A DNA stretch of 64,000 bases, from the NCBI RefSeq assembly GCF_003057885.1, contig NZ_QAGK01000004.1, positions 62,001 through 126,000 on the forward strand, in the 5' to 3' direction. The translations under genes and the position numbers were made by a program. Below the pieces are notes generated by a model. It did not search any database, had not been told where the DNA came from, and worked only from the letters and a program-made list of their open reading frames with translations. Source of the DNA: Oceaniglobus ichthyenteri (lineage in GTDB: Bacteria > Pseudomonadota > Alphaproteobacteria > Rhodobacterales > Rhodobacteraceae). This document shows positions 53,688 through 62,561 of the stretch, piece by piece (position 1 is the stretch's first letter; the number at the start of each line of letters is the position of its first letter).

Positions 53688-55343
53688 ATGACACTCAACC
53701 TCATGATGCCATCTCAGGAAGAATTGAAGCCGCGGATCACCGTTTTCGGTGTCGGCGGGGCGGGCGGCAATGCCGTTAACAACATGATCGCCAAACAGTT
53801 GGACGGGGTCGAATTCGTCGTGGCGAACACCGATGCGCAGGCCCTGCAGCAATCCACCGCACCAGCCAAGGTGCAGATGGGTGTGAAAGTGACCGAAGGT
53901 CTGGGTGCCGGTGCGCGTCCGTCCGTCGGGGCCGCCGCCGCCGAAGAAAGCATCGAGGAAATCGTCGATCATCTGGCCGGTGCGCATATGTGTTTCATCA
54001 CGGCCGGCATGGGCGGGGGCACCGGCACCGGGGCCGCGCCAATCATTGCACAGGCCGCGCGCGAACTGGGTGTTCTGACCGTTGGCGTGGTGACAAAGCC
54101 CTTCCAGTTTGAAGGCGCCAAGCGGATGAAGCAGGCCGAAGAAGGGGTTGAGGCGCTTCAGAAAATGGTCGATACGCTGATCATCATTCCAAACCAGAAC
54201 CTGTTTCGTCTGGCGAATGAAAAAACCACATTTACCGAAGCGTTCAGCATGGCCGACGATGTGCTGTATCAGGGCGTGAAAGGCGTGACCGATCTGATGG
54301 TGCGCCCGGGCCTGATCAACCTTGATTTTGCCGACGTGCGCGCCGTGATGGACGAAATGGGCAAAGCAATGATGGGCACCGGCGAAGGTGAGGGCGAAGA
54401 TCGCGCCATCATGGCCGCCGAAAAGGCCATCGCCAACCCGCTGCTGGATGAAATCAGCCTGCGTGGCGCCAAGGGCGTTTTGATTAATGTAACAGGCGGG
54501 CATGACCTGACCCTGTTCGAACTGGACGAAGCCGCCAACCGCATCCGCGAGGAAGTGGACCCCGAAGCGAACATCATCGTCGGTTCAACCCTGGATGAAA
54601 TGATGGAAGGGCGCATGCGCGTTTCTGTTGTGGCGACTGGAATTGATGCCACCGAAGCGGTGCATGACATTCCCGTGCCGCGCCGCCGCATGGCCGAACC
54701 CCTGCGCCAGGCCACATCGATGGAAGAAGCCGCAGCAGCCCCGGCACCCGCCCCCGCTGCGCCGAAACCCGCCCCGGTTCAACAGGTGGCCCGCGTTGCC
54801 CCGGTTCAGCCCGAGCCGGTTGAAGATGAAATCGATGATTTCTTTGCCGATATGAATCCGCCCCGGCAGGACGATCAGGATCTGTTCGGTGAACCCATGG
54901 AAGTGGTCGAAGACGATGTGCCGCCCCCGGCCTATCGCCCGCAACCCGCCGCGTTTCAGCCGCGCATCGAGCCCGAGCAATCGGCCGAAACCTTTGTTGC
55001 ACCTCAGGCGCCGCGCCCTGGCACCCCGTCACCCGAAGCGATGGCGCGTTTGCAGGCGGCGGTTCACCGCACACCTGGCCAGCCCGGTCAGCAACGCCCC
55101 GGTGCCGCGCCACAACGGGCGGCGCCAGCACCGGCCGCCGCTGCGGATCGTCCACGTTTCGGGATCAATTCGTTGATCAATCGGATGACCGGCCATCAGG
55201 ATGGCGGCGGCGAACGTGGTGCGGCGCAATCCGCCCCGCGTCGGGAACAGCCGCAAGTCAACCGCATCGCCGAGCCTGAAGACATGTCGCCCGATCAGGA
55301 ACGGATTGAAATTCCGGCGTTTTTGCGGCGCCAGGCGAACTGA
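53688..55343 (+). CDS. ftsZ: Cell division GTPase FtsZ
   Basis: A 551-residue tubulin-like GTPase that forms the Z ring. Signatures: [18 protein letters not shown] (17-34), the tubulin motif [10 protein letters not shown] (109-118), and [21 protein letters not shown] near residue 310. A long Pro/Ala/Gln-rich, acidic-patch linker (about 335-535) leads to the conserved C-terminal peptide [12 protein letters not shown], which binds FtsA and other partners. The linker is much longer than in E. coli, as is usual in alphaproteobacteria. ATG 53688 matches the family N-terminus; the frame is open 111 bp further upstream. Confidence 0.97.
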   Translation: MTLNLMMPSQEELKPRITVFGVGGAGGNAVNNMIAKQLDGVEFVVANTDAQALQQSTAPAKVQMGVKVTEGLGAGARPSVGAAAAEESIEEIVDHLAGAHMCFITAGMGGGTGTGAAPIIAQAARELGVLTVGVVTKPFQFEGAKRMKQAEEGVEALQKMVDTLIIIPNQNLFRLANEKTTFTEAFSMADDVLYQGVKGVTDLMVRPGLINLDFADVRAVMDEMGKAMMGTGEGEGEDRAIMAAEKAIANPLLDEISLRGAKGVLINVTGGHDLTLFELDEAANRIREEVDPEANIIVGSTLDEMMEGRMRVSVVATGIDATEAVHDIPVPRRRMAEPLRQATSMEEAAAAPAPAPAAPKPAPVQQVARVAPVQPEPVEDEIDDFFADMNPPRQDDQDLFGEPMEVVEDDVPPPAYRPQPAAFQPRIEPEQSAETFVAPQAPRPGTPSPEAMARLQAAVHRTPGQPGQQRPGAAPQRAAPAPAAAADRPRFGINSLINRMTGHQDGGGERGAAQSAPRREQPQVNRIAEPEDMSPDQERIEIPAFLRRQAN

Positions 55344-55365
55344 CGCCACGTCACAACTTTTCGGG

Positions 55366-55398
55366 AAAAGGCCAGCAATCGCTGGCCTTTTTTCTTTT
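55366..55398 (+). terminator. Intrinsic terminator after ftsZ
   Basis: AAAGGCCAGC (55367-55376), loop AATC, GCTGGCCTTT (55381-55390), then TTTCTTTT. A perfect 10-bp stem with a T-run 23 bp after the ftsZ stop. It separates the division cluster from lpxC. Confidence 0.9.
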
Positions 55399-55444
55399 CA
55401 TACAACGGCTTAGGCTTCTATCGCTGATATGTCGGCAGTTTTCT

Positions 55445-55478
55445 GTAACGTTTGTCTTTCTATGTTTCAGACCGTTAC
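55445..55478. promoter_or_regulatory. Inverted repeat upstream of lpxC
   Basis: GTAACG (55445-55450), TTT, GTCT (55454-55457) faces AGAC (55469-55472) CGTTAC (55473-55478): ten pairs with a 3-base bulge, 87 bp before the lpxC start. A second small repeat GCAAC/GTTGC lies near 55520-55537. It could be an operator or a leader hairpin. Confidence 0.4.
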
Positions 55479-55565
55479 AAAGATTGAATTGTCTAATTCC
55501 TGCCCCGTGATTACCTCAATGCAACACCGGGCGTTGCACCGGTGATCAAACAGACGAGGCGGATC

Positions 55566-56486
55566 ATGCAAACGACATTGAAGGCAGCAGTGACCTTTAC
55601 GGGCCTTGGCCTGCATTCGGGTAAACCGGTGCGCATGACTCTGCGCCCGGCATCGGCCGAATTCGGTATCTGGTTTCAACGTACTGATCTGGGCGCGCGC
55701 GATGGATTGATCCCGGCCCATTGGGATGCGGTTGAACCTTCGCAACTGTGTACCCGAATCCGCAATGCCAGCGGCGCAACCGTTTCGACCATTGAACACA
55801 TCATGGCGGCTGTCGCTGGGTGTGGCATTCAAAACCTGTTGATCGAACTGGATGGGCCAGAAGTGCCCATTCTTGACGGATCTTCCGCGCCTTTCGTCGC
55901 CGGCATTTTGGCAAAAGGTCTGCGCCGCCTTGATGCCCCCATTCGCGCCTTGCAGATTCTGGAAACGGTTGAGGTGCGCAACGGCGATGCATTTGCCCGC
56001 CTGTCCCCGGCGAAATCGCTTGAGATGGATTTTCACATTTCCTTTCCTGATGCCGCCATAGGGACGCAGGACAAAAGCCTGAACATGGCCAACGGGACAT
56101 TTGTGCATGAGCTGTGTGACAGTCGCACCTTCTGTCGCCAATCGGATGTTGAGGCGATGCGCGCCAATGGATTGGCCTTGGGCGGAACCTTGGAAAACGC
56201 CGTGGTGGTTGATGGGGCCGAGGTTTTGTCGCCCGGTGGATTGCGCCACGCGGACGAGGCAGTGCGCCATAAGATGTTGGATGCATTGGGTGATTTGGCT
56301 TTGGCTGGTGCGCCGATCTTGGGCCGCTACACCGGATATCGCGCCGGTCATGCGATGACGAATGCGCTGTTGCGGGCGCTGTTTGCCCGGTCACAGGCGT
56401 GTCGCATGGTCACTTGTGACGCGGCAATGATCGCCCGTTTGCCCGGTGCGGGCCTGTCGCGCGATGATGCACCGCACGTCCAATAG
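55566..56486 (+). CDS. lpxC: UDP-3-O-acyl-GlcNAc deacetylase LpxC
   Basis: A 306-residue zinc deacetylase that commits UDP-3-O-acyl-GlcNAc to lipid A synthesis. Signatures: TFTGLGLHSGKPVRMTLRPA, TRIRNASGATVSTIEHIMAA with the first zinc His, ELDGPEVPILDGSSAPFV, SRTFCRQSDVEAM, and DEAVRHKMLDALGDLALAGAP with the second His and the metal Asp, then GYRAGHAMTNALL with the catalytic His. ATG 55566 has GAGG upstream. LpxC after ftsZ is a common order in proteobacteria. Confidence 0.97.
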   Translation: MQTTLKAAVTFTGLGLHSGKPVRMTLRPASAEFGIWFQRTDLGARDGLIPAHWDAVEPSQLCTRIRNASGATVSTIEHIMAAVAGCGIQNLLIELDGPEVPILDGSSAPFVAGILAKGLRRLDAPIRALQILETVEVRNGDAFARLSPAKSLEMDFHISFPDAAIGTQDKSLNMANGTFVHELCDSRTFCRQSDVEAMRANGLALGGTLENAVVVDGAEVLSPGGLRHADEAVRHKMLDALGDLALAGAPILGRYTGYRAGHAMTNALLRALFARSQACRMVTCDAAMIARLPGAGLSRDDAPHVQ

Positions 56487-56588
56487 AAACTGCGCCAAAA
56501 GACGTTTTGCACCGTGTTTTAATATGCTAGACCACCCGTTAAGAGTGCAAGCGCCCGTAACGGATGGGGCGACGTCGGAGGATATGGC

Positions 56589-57431
56589 ATGGGGTTAGAC
56601 ACGGGACGGCATCGGATCATTGCCGCGGCCACATTGGCGATGATGCTGACCGGGTGTGGAGATTTTTTCACCACGCGGGAACAGCCGCTGGAGAGCTTTT
56701 CAGCCGAAGATATCTATAAACGCGCAGAATTTGAGCTGGAGACCAAAAAACCGGATGAGGCTGCGCGCTATTTCGGCGAGGTTGAGCGGCTTTATCCCTA
56801 TTCTGAATGGGCCAAACGCGCGTTGATCATGCAGGCGTTCGCCTATCACCGCGATCGTGACTACGAGGCGTCGCGGTCATCAGCGCAGCGGTTTCTTGAC
56901 TTTTATCCCGCCGATGAAGATGCCGCTTATGCGCAATATTTGATGGCATTGTCATATTATGATCAGATCGATGATGTGGGCCGTGATCAGGGGCTGACCT
57001 TTCAAGCGCTGCAAAGCATGCGCGATGTGATCGAAAAATACCCCGATAGCGAATATGCGCGGTCTTCGATCCTTAAATTCGATCTTGCATTCGATCATTT
57101 GGCCGCGAAAGAGATGGAGATTGGCCGCTATTATCTGAAGCGCAAGCATTACAGCGCGTCAATCAACCGCTTTCGGGTTGTGGTAGAGCAATTTCAAACC
57201 ACCACTCACACGCCCGAAGCATTGCATCGTTTGGTTGAGGGATATTTATCCCTTGGGCTGGAGGATGAGGCACGGACGGCGGGTGCGATTCTGGGCCATA
57301 ACTTTCAATCGACCGAGTGGTATCAGGATAGTTTCGCCTTGCTCACTGGCCGCGGCTTGACCCTTGAACCTGCAGGGTCGGGGTGGTTGCGCAACGTTTA
57401 TCGTCAGGTGATACAGGGCGAATGGCTCTAA
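56589..57431 (+). CDS. bamD: Outer membrane assembly lipoprotein BamD
   Basis: A 280-residue lipoprotein of the BAM complex, which folds outer membrane beta-barrels. Signal peptide with lipobox AAATLAMMLTGCGDFF. TPR repeats follow (SAEDIYKRAEFELETKKPDEA, RYFGEVERLYPYSEWAKRAL, AQRFLDFYPADEDAAYAQYL, VIEKYPDSEYARSS, HYSASINRFRVVVEQF), matching the BamD/YfiO pattern. ATG 56589 is preceded by GGAGG. It lies 102 bp after lpxC and about 40 bp before recN, and probably shares a transcript with recN. Confidence 0.95.
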   Translation: MGLDTGRHRIIAAATLAMMLTGCGDFFTTREQPLESFSAEDIYKRAEFELETKKPDEAARYFGEVERLYPYSEWAKRALIMQAFAYHRDRDYEASRSSAQRFLDFYPADEDAAYAQYLMALSYYDQIDDVGRDQGLTFQALQSMRDVIEKYPDSEYARSSILKFDLAFDHLAAKEMEIGRYYLKRKHYSASINRFRVVVEQFQTTTHTPEALHRLVEGYLSLGLEDEARTAGAILGHNFQSTEWYQDSFALLTGRGLTLEPAGSGWLRNVYRQVIQGEWL

Positions 57432-57434
57432 CCG

Positions 57435-57456
57435 GGATGGTGGGCTAACCCCATCC
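57435..57456 (+). repeat. GGATGG hairpin between bamD and recN
   Basis: GGATGG (57435-57440) pairs with CCATCC (57451-57456), with extra G/C pairs inside; the complement reads GTAGGATGGGGTTAGCCC, a type of hairpin found dispersed in many proteobacterial genomes. No T-run follows, so it is not a standard terminator. Confidence 0.45.
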
Positions 57457-57471
57457 TACAAAGGCAGGCAC

Positions 57472-59121
57472 ATGCTGCGCGGGCTTGATATTCGGGATAT
57501 GTTGTTGATTGACCGGCTGGAATTGATGTTCCAGCCGGGTCTGAACGTGCTGACAGGTGAAACTGGGGCAGGTAAATCCATTTTGTTGGATTCGCTGGGG
57601 TTTGTCCTGGGTTGGCGGGGGCGGGCCGAATTGGTGCGGCAGGGCGCAAAGCAGGGCGAGGTGACCGCCTGGTTTGATCTGTCGCCGCAACATCCAGCGC
57701 GCACAATTCTGGAAGAGGCCGGATTCCCGGTTTCGGATGAGCTGATCTTGCGGCGCATAAACACGGCTGATGGGCGAAAAACCGCCTTTGTGAACGACCG
57801 CCGCACCAGCGGCGAAGTGCTGCGGGCCCTGTCGGACACTTTGGTTGAACTTCACGGGCAACATGATGATCGTGGATTATTAAATCCGCGCGGGCATATG
57901 ACCCTACTTGATCAATTTGCGGGTAATGATTTGCCGCTGGCCGCAACGCGCGCGGCTTGGCGAAACTGGTCAGCCGCGCGAAAGGAGTTGGCCGAAGCAC
58001 AGGCCGCCATAGATGCCGCGCGCGCCGAGGAAGAGTATCTGCGTCACGCGGTTGAAGAGTTGGACGCCCTGTCACCCGCCCCTGGAGAAGAGGCCACATT
58101 GGATGCCGAGCGGCGTCGGATGCAAGGTGCCGAGAAGATCCGTGAGGGCATCCTGAACGCAGTCCGTGCCATCGGTGCCGATGGCGCAGAAGGGCAGATG
58201 ACCGATGCTGCGCGATGGCTCGATGCGGCGGCGGGGCAGGCCGACGGTCTTTTGGATGAACCGCTCGAGGCGTTGACCCGCGCCTTGCATGAATTGGCCG
58301 AAGCCGAGCAGGGCGTGTTGGTTTGTCTGGATGCGTTGGATTTCGATCCTCACGCATTGGAATTGACCGAAGAGCGGTTGTTCGCGATCCGTGGTTTGGC
58401 CCGTAAACATGGCATTCTCGCCGATGAGCTTTCGGCATTTGCCGATGGGTTGCGGGCGCGTCTGACTGCGCTTGACGCGGGCGAGGCGGATCTGTCGCGC
58501 CTGACAAAGAAGGTACAGCAGGCCGAGGCCGAATATGAAACCGCAGCCAAAAGTTTGACCGATTTGCGTGTCGCTGCCGCAGCGCGCCTGGACGCGGCAA
58601 TGTCAGCAGAGCTTGCGCCGCTAAAAATGGAACGGGCGGTTTTTGTCACACGCATTACTCCTGTCAGTCCCGGTGCCGATGGCAGCGACGCTGTCGATTT
58701 TACAGTTGCCACCAACCCCGGCGCGCCTTCAGGGCCACTGGGAAAGATCGCATCAGGCGGCGAACTTTCGCGTTTTTTATTAGCGCTGAAGGTTTGTCTC
58801 ACCCGAAGTGATACCGGACTATCGTTAATTTTTGATGAAATTGATCGCGGTGTGGGGGGCGCGACAGCAGATGCAGTTGGGCGTCGATTGTCGGCATTGG
58901 CCCAGGGACAGCAGGTTTTGGTGGTAACCCATTCGCCCCAAGTTGCGGCTTTGGGACAGCATCATTGGCGTGTGGAAAAGTCAGTCTTGAACGATGTGAC
59001 CACATCGAATGTGATCCCGTTGAACGCGGCACAGCGTGTGGATGAGATCGCGCGGATGCTGTCGGGTGATATCGTAACAGACGAAGCACGCGGCGCAGCG
59101 GCGAAATTGTTGACTGGGTAA
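57472..59121 (+). CDS. recN: DNA repair protein RecN
   Basis: A 549-residue SMC-like ATPase involved in double-strand break repair. Walker A is LTGETGAGKSILLDSLGF (22-39). The signature region includes VELHGQHDDRGLLNP, a central coiled coil (about 160-370 with ARKELAEAQAAIDAARAEEE and SRLTKKVQQAEAEYETAAKS), then GKIASGGELSRFLLALK (ABC signature), LIFDEIDRGVGGATADAVG (Walker B) and QVLVVTHSPQVAALGQHHW. Complete. In this group recN is often followed by ligA; here the next gene is a convergent Hsp70. Confidence 0.96.
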   Translation: MLRGLDIRDMLLIDRLELMFQPGLNVLTGETGAGKSILLDSLGFVLGWRGRAELVRQGAKQGEVTAWFDLSPQHPARTILEEAGFPVSDELILRRINTADGRKTAFVNDRRTSGEVLRALSDTLVELHGQHDDRGLLNPRGHMTLLDQFAGNDLPLAATRAAWRNWSAARKELAEAQAAIDAARAEEEYLRHAVEELDALSPAPGEEATLDAERRRMQGAEKIREGILNAVRAIGADGAEGQMTDAARWLDAAAGQADGLLDEPLEALTRALHELAEAEQGVLVCLDALDFDPHALELTEERLFAIRGLARKHGILADELSAFADGLRARLTALDAGEADLSRLTKKVQQAEAEYETAAKSLTDLRVAAAARLDAAMSAELAPLKMERAVFVTRITPVSPGADGSDAVDFTVATNPGAPSGPLGKIASGGELSRFLLALKVCLTRSDTGLSLIFDEIDRGVGGATADAVGRRLSALAQGQQVLVVTHSPQVAALGQHHWRVEKSVLNDVTTSNVIPLNAAQRVDEIARMLSGDIVTDEARGAAAKLLTG

Positions 59122-59195
59122 TATTGTTCGATTTGTGTAATTTTGACGCAGAATACCTTGGATACAATCCTGGTAATTGTTCGATAACTGAAAGT

Positions 59196-60413
59196 CTAAA
59201 ATGCCTTGGCCGAAGCAATTGCCAGCCCGTCAACAACGCCGGTGAATGGATCAGAGCGTTTTTGGATCGCCTTTGGAAACAAATCTGACATTGATTGGGT
59301 GATACCGCCCAAAAGGCTCGATCCACCCACAAAAACGATCTGCTCCACATCAGCCACGTCCACCTTGCCAAGGGTGCAGGTGTCCTGCGCGGCGGTGCGT
59401 ATGTCTGACGTCAGATCTCGCAACGTGAGGTTCAAATCCTCTTGTGAAACAGGAATCGAAAGTTGGGGTTCGATCACGCCCAAGTCGATGGTTCCTTCGC
59501 TGTCGTTGGCGGCGATCTTACCGCGCTCAACCGCAAACGCGATATCGTGACCCGTTTCCATCTCCAGCACATCTTGCAGTCGTTGGAATGGTGAGGAATC
59601 GACCGCCTGGCGTGCCATCGCCGCCACATCGCGCCTGGTTTTCGCGGCGTACAGAAACGGGATTTTTTCCCAAGTCGCCAGATCTTGCCACAGTCCCACC
59701 GGGGCGGGCAGAACGCCATCGCCAAATGCGTTGCGCAACATGCCGCCCGCGCCCAATAAGGGCATCACATGATTAAGGCTGAGCGACTTGTCGAAATTGG
59801 TTCCACCAATGCGAACACCGTGGCTGGCCAAAATCTGCGCGCCGCGAAACAAGGTAAAATCCGACGTCCCGCCACCGATATCCACGATCAATCCCAACGC
59901 GCCGTCCGTTGCCCCATTTGCCAGGGCGGCTGCCTCTGGCTCAAACAGGAAGGCGACATCGGTAAATCCCGCACGAAGATAACATTCCCGCAAATCTGTC
60001 AATGCCTGCGCATCTTTGGCTGCATTTCCACTATGAAAATGAACCGGCCGGCCAGACAAGGCGTGGGTGAATTCGGTCTGACAGGCCCGTTCTGCGGCGG
60101 ATTTCATCTGAGCAAGAAATCGGGCAATAATATCAATGAAATCAAGCGTTTCATTGATGATTTTCCGCCGCTCGCGCATCAAAGACGTGCCCAGAACCGA
60201 TTTTAACGCCCGCATGAAACGTCCTTCGGCGCCATCAATCAACGCGTGATTGGCGGCCGTGCCGAACAACGTGCGCCGGGTATCAAAATCAAAGAACACC
60301 GATGTCGGCATGGTGCTTTTGCCCGATTCAATTTCAATAAGCTGTGGACGCCCGTGAACCAAAACACCGCAAGCGGAATTGGACGTACCGAAATCAATGC
60401 CCAAAGTGTTCAT
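59196..60413 (-). CDS. Hsp70-family protein, YegD-like
   Basis: A 405-residue protein with the actin/Hsp70 ATPase fold but without the substrate-binding and lid domains of DnaK. Phosphate 1 is LGIDFGTSNSACGV (4-17); FLFEPEAAALANGA and the phosphate 2 VDIGGGTSDFTLFR, then IRIGGTNFDKSL-like segment RIGGTNFDKSLSLNHVMP, and the adenosine motif IVFVGGSSLLGGITQ are present. This matches E. coli YegD, whose role is poorly known. ATG 60413 has GGGGG upstream. It is convergent with recN and divergent from the CLC gene. Confidence 0.9.
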   Translation of the reverse strand: MNTLGIDFGTSNSACGVLVHGRPQLIEIESGKSTMPTSVFFDFDTRRTLFGTAANHALIDGAEGRFMRALKSVLGTSLMRERRKIINETLDFIDIIARFLAQMKSAAERACQTEFTHALSGRPVHFHSGNAAKDAQALTDLRECYLRAGFTDVAFLFEPEAAALANGATDGALGLIVDIGGGTSDFTLFRGAQILASHGVRIGGTNFDKSLSLNHVMPLLGAGGMLRNAFGDGVLPAPVGLWQDLATWEKIPFLYAAKTRRDVAAMARQAVDSSPFQRLQDVLEMETGHDIAFAVERGKIAANDSEGTIDLGVIEPQLSIPVSQEDLNLTLRDLTSDIRTAAQDTCTLGKVDVADVEQIVFVGGSSLLGGITQSMSDLFPKAIQKRSDPFTGVVDGLAIASAKAF

Positions 60414-60707
60414 AGTAGCCCCCATCGAAAGCCGACGTGGCTATCTGATCGGAGGTGTGGCGGCAAGGCGCATTTATGATTGCAGATCGGCCAACGAACC
60501 GACTGTACACACAGGGGTGATCTACTTGGATTAAAGATGGCAGGAGATATGACGCTTTCAGCCACTGGATCTATCCCGTAACAAGGTCGGTAAATCGCAA
60601 CGTACCGGGGATCAACGGATCAGGGCTGTACGGCGAATGTTCAAGGCAGGTTAATCGGGGGCCTTTGTGAGGAAGATCCGCGCCACGAAAGAGAAACGGG
60701 ATTGGGC

Positions 60708-62405
60708 ATGACCAGGCCGCCAAAACCGTCGGCTTGGTCACCCGGTGGGCAGCTGACCCTGACCTCGGCCGCGCTGGGGCGCGGTTGGAAGGTTTTGCGG
60801 CGGCAGGGCCCCGGGCAGATTCAATTCTGGTTCATTGCCTTGATGGTCGGCATTGCGGCTGGATTTGCGGCACTTTTGTTTCGCAAGGGTATCACGTGGC
60901 TGCAATCAACGGTGTACGGCACAGACGATGTTTTGCTGATCCATACATTCGCCCGCGGGCTGGAGTGGTATTGGATCCTGATCATTCCGATTATTGGCGG
61001 GCTGATCGTGGGGGTCATTTTGGATCGGTTCACCGATGATGGCCGTGTGCGTGCCGTTGCCGATGTGATCGAGGGGGCGGCGCTGTATGACGGGCGGGTG
61101 GAAAAGCGCGCGGGATTGGCCAGTGCTGTCGCATCGTTGGTAACCCTGTCAACCGGTGGATCGACGGGGCGCGAAGGGCCCGTTGTGCATCTGGCGGCGG
61201 TTATATCCAGTTGGACGAGCAATTTCATCAAAGCGGATGGTATAACCGGGCGCAACCTGTTGGGCTGTGCGGTGGCGGCGGCGGTTTCGGCCAGTTTCAA
61301 CGCCCCGATCGCCGGTGCGCTTTTCGCGCTTGAGGTGGTGCTGCGCCATTTCGCCGTCAATGCCTTTGCGCCCATTGTCATCGCATCGGCGGCGGGAACG
61401 GTCATCAACAGGCTAGCCTTTGGCGATGTAACGGAATTTTCGCTGGGAACCGATGGTATTTTGGCGTTTTACGTCGAATTGCCGGCATTTCTGATCCTTG
61501 GTCTTGTTTGTGGCTTGGTTGCCGTCGTGTTCATGCGCGCGATTTTCTGGGCCGACAAACTGTCGTCAGAAATTCAGGCCAAAATCAAACTGCACCGCGC
61601 GCTACGCCCGATGTTTGCTGGGGCGGTTTTGGGGGCAATCGCAATTGTCTTTCCCCATATCATCGGCGTTGGCTATGAAACGACCTCGCTCGCGTTGACC
61701 GGCAATCTTTTGCTGCACGAGGCGATTGTATTTGCCGTGATCAAAACCGTTGCCGTTGCGGTTACCATGGGGGGGCGTATGGGCGGGGGGGTATTTTCTC
61801 CTTCTTTGATGGTGGGGGCGCTGACCGGCCTTGCCTTTGGTTTGATCGCAACCTCGATTTTCCCTGACAACAGCGGGTCTGAAACCTTGTACGCCCTTGC
61901 GGGGATGGGGGCCGTTGCGGCAGCGGTTCTGGGTGCGCCAATCTCGACAACGCTGATTGTTTTTGAGCTGACAGGTGACTGGCAAACCGGTTTGGCCGTC
62001 ATGGTTGCGGTGTCCTTGTCGACGGCGTTGGCGTCGCGCCTGGTTGATCGCTCGTTTTTCCTGACCCAGCTTGAGCGGCGAAATATTGCCGTATCGCGCG
62101 GGCCGCAGGCCTATCTTTTGGGGATGTTCCGGGTTGCCAATGTAATGCGCAGGCCCGAAGATGCGGGTGCCGCGCCCGATGACGCGATTTGGGCCGCCAT
62201 CGAAGCAGGCCATATGGTGGAGGCGAATGCGACGTTGAAAACCGCACTGCCGTTGTTTGATAAAACCTCACGTCCTTTCCTGCCGGTGGTGCGAACGGGT
62301 GCCGCCGGGGAAGCGCCCGAGATTTTGGGAGCCCTTTTTCATGTCGATGCCTTGCGTGCCTATAACCGGGCCCTGGCCGCAACAGCGGCCGAGGAGCATT
62401 CGTAA
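60708..62405 (+). CDS. CLC-family chloride channel or H+/Cl- antiporter
   Basis: A 565-residue membrane protein with about 12-14 helices in the CLC pattern. Selectivity motifs are present: STGGSTGREGPVVHLAA (the GK/REGP motif with the gating Glu), GGRMGGGVFSPSLMVGA (GxFxP) and MGAVAAAVLGAPISTTLIVFEL. NAPIAGALFALEVVL (helix after the gate) is typical. The C-terminus (about 450-565) is soluble and may be a reduced CBS-like domain. Transporter versus channel cannot be decided, though most bacterial members are antiporters. ATG 60708 is preferred to TTG 60702. Confidence 0.92.
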   Translation: MTRPPKPSAWSPGGQLTLTSAALGRGWKVLRRQGPGQIQFWFIALMVGIAAGFAALLFRKGITWLQSTVYGTDDVLLIHTFARGLEWYWILIIPIIGGLIVGVILDRFTDDGRVRAVADVIEGAALYDGRVEKRAGLASAVASLVTLSTGGSTGREGPVVHLAAVISSWTSNFIKADGITGRNLLGCAVAAAVSASFNAPIAGALFALEVVLRHFAVNAFAPIVIASAAGTVINRLAFGDVTEFSLGTDGILAFYVELPAFLILGLVCGLVAVVFMRAIFWADKLSSEIQAKIKLHRALRPMFAGAVLGAIAIVFPHIIGVGYETTSLALTGNLLLHEAIVFAVIKTVAVAVTMGGRMGGGVFSPSLMVGALTGLAFGLIATSIFPDNSGSETLYALAGMGAVAAAVLGAPISTTLIVFELTGDWQTGLAVMVAVSLSTALASRLVDRSFFLTQLERRNIAVSRGPQAYLLGMFRVANVMRRPEDAGAAPDDAIWAAIEAGHMVEANATLKTALPLFDKTSRPFLPVVRTGAAGEAPEILGALFHVDALRAYNRALAATAAEEHS

Positions 62406-62561
62406 AACCAATCTTGATCTGTTCATGATGCGTTCTGAATCTTTACAAATTCTTACCACCAACCAAGAAATCCATCCCCCAGCACAATCAGCCGCGATGG
62501 AGGGGGGCCGATTGGGATTACAAGACTCGACAGTCGTCTGGTTTCGGCCAATATCAGAGGC

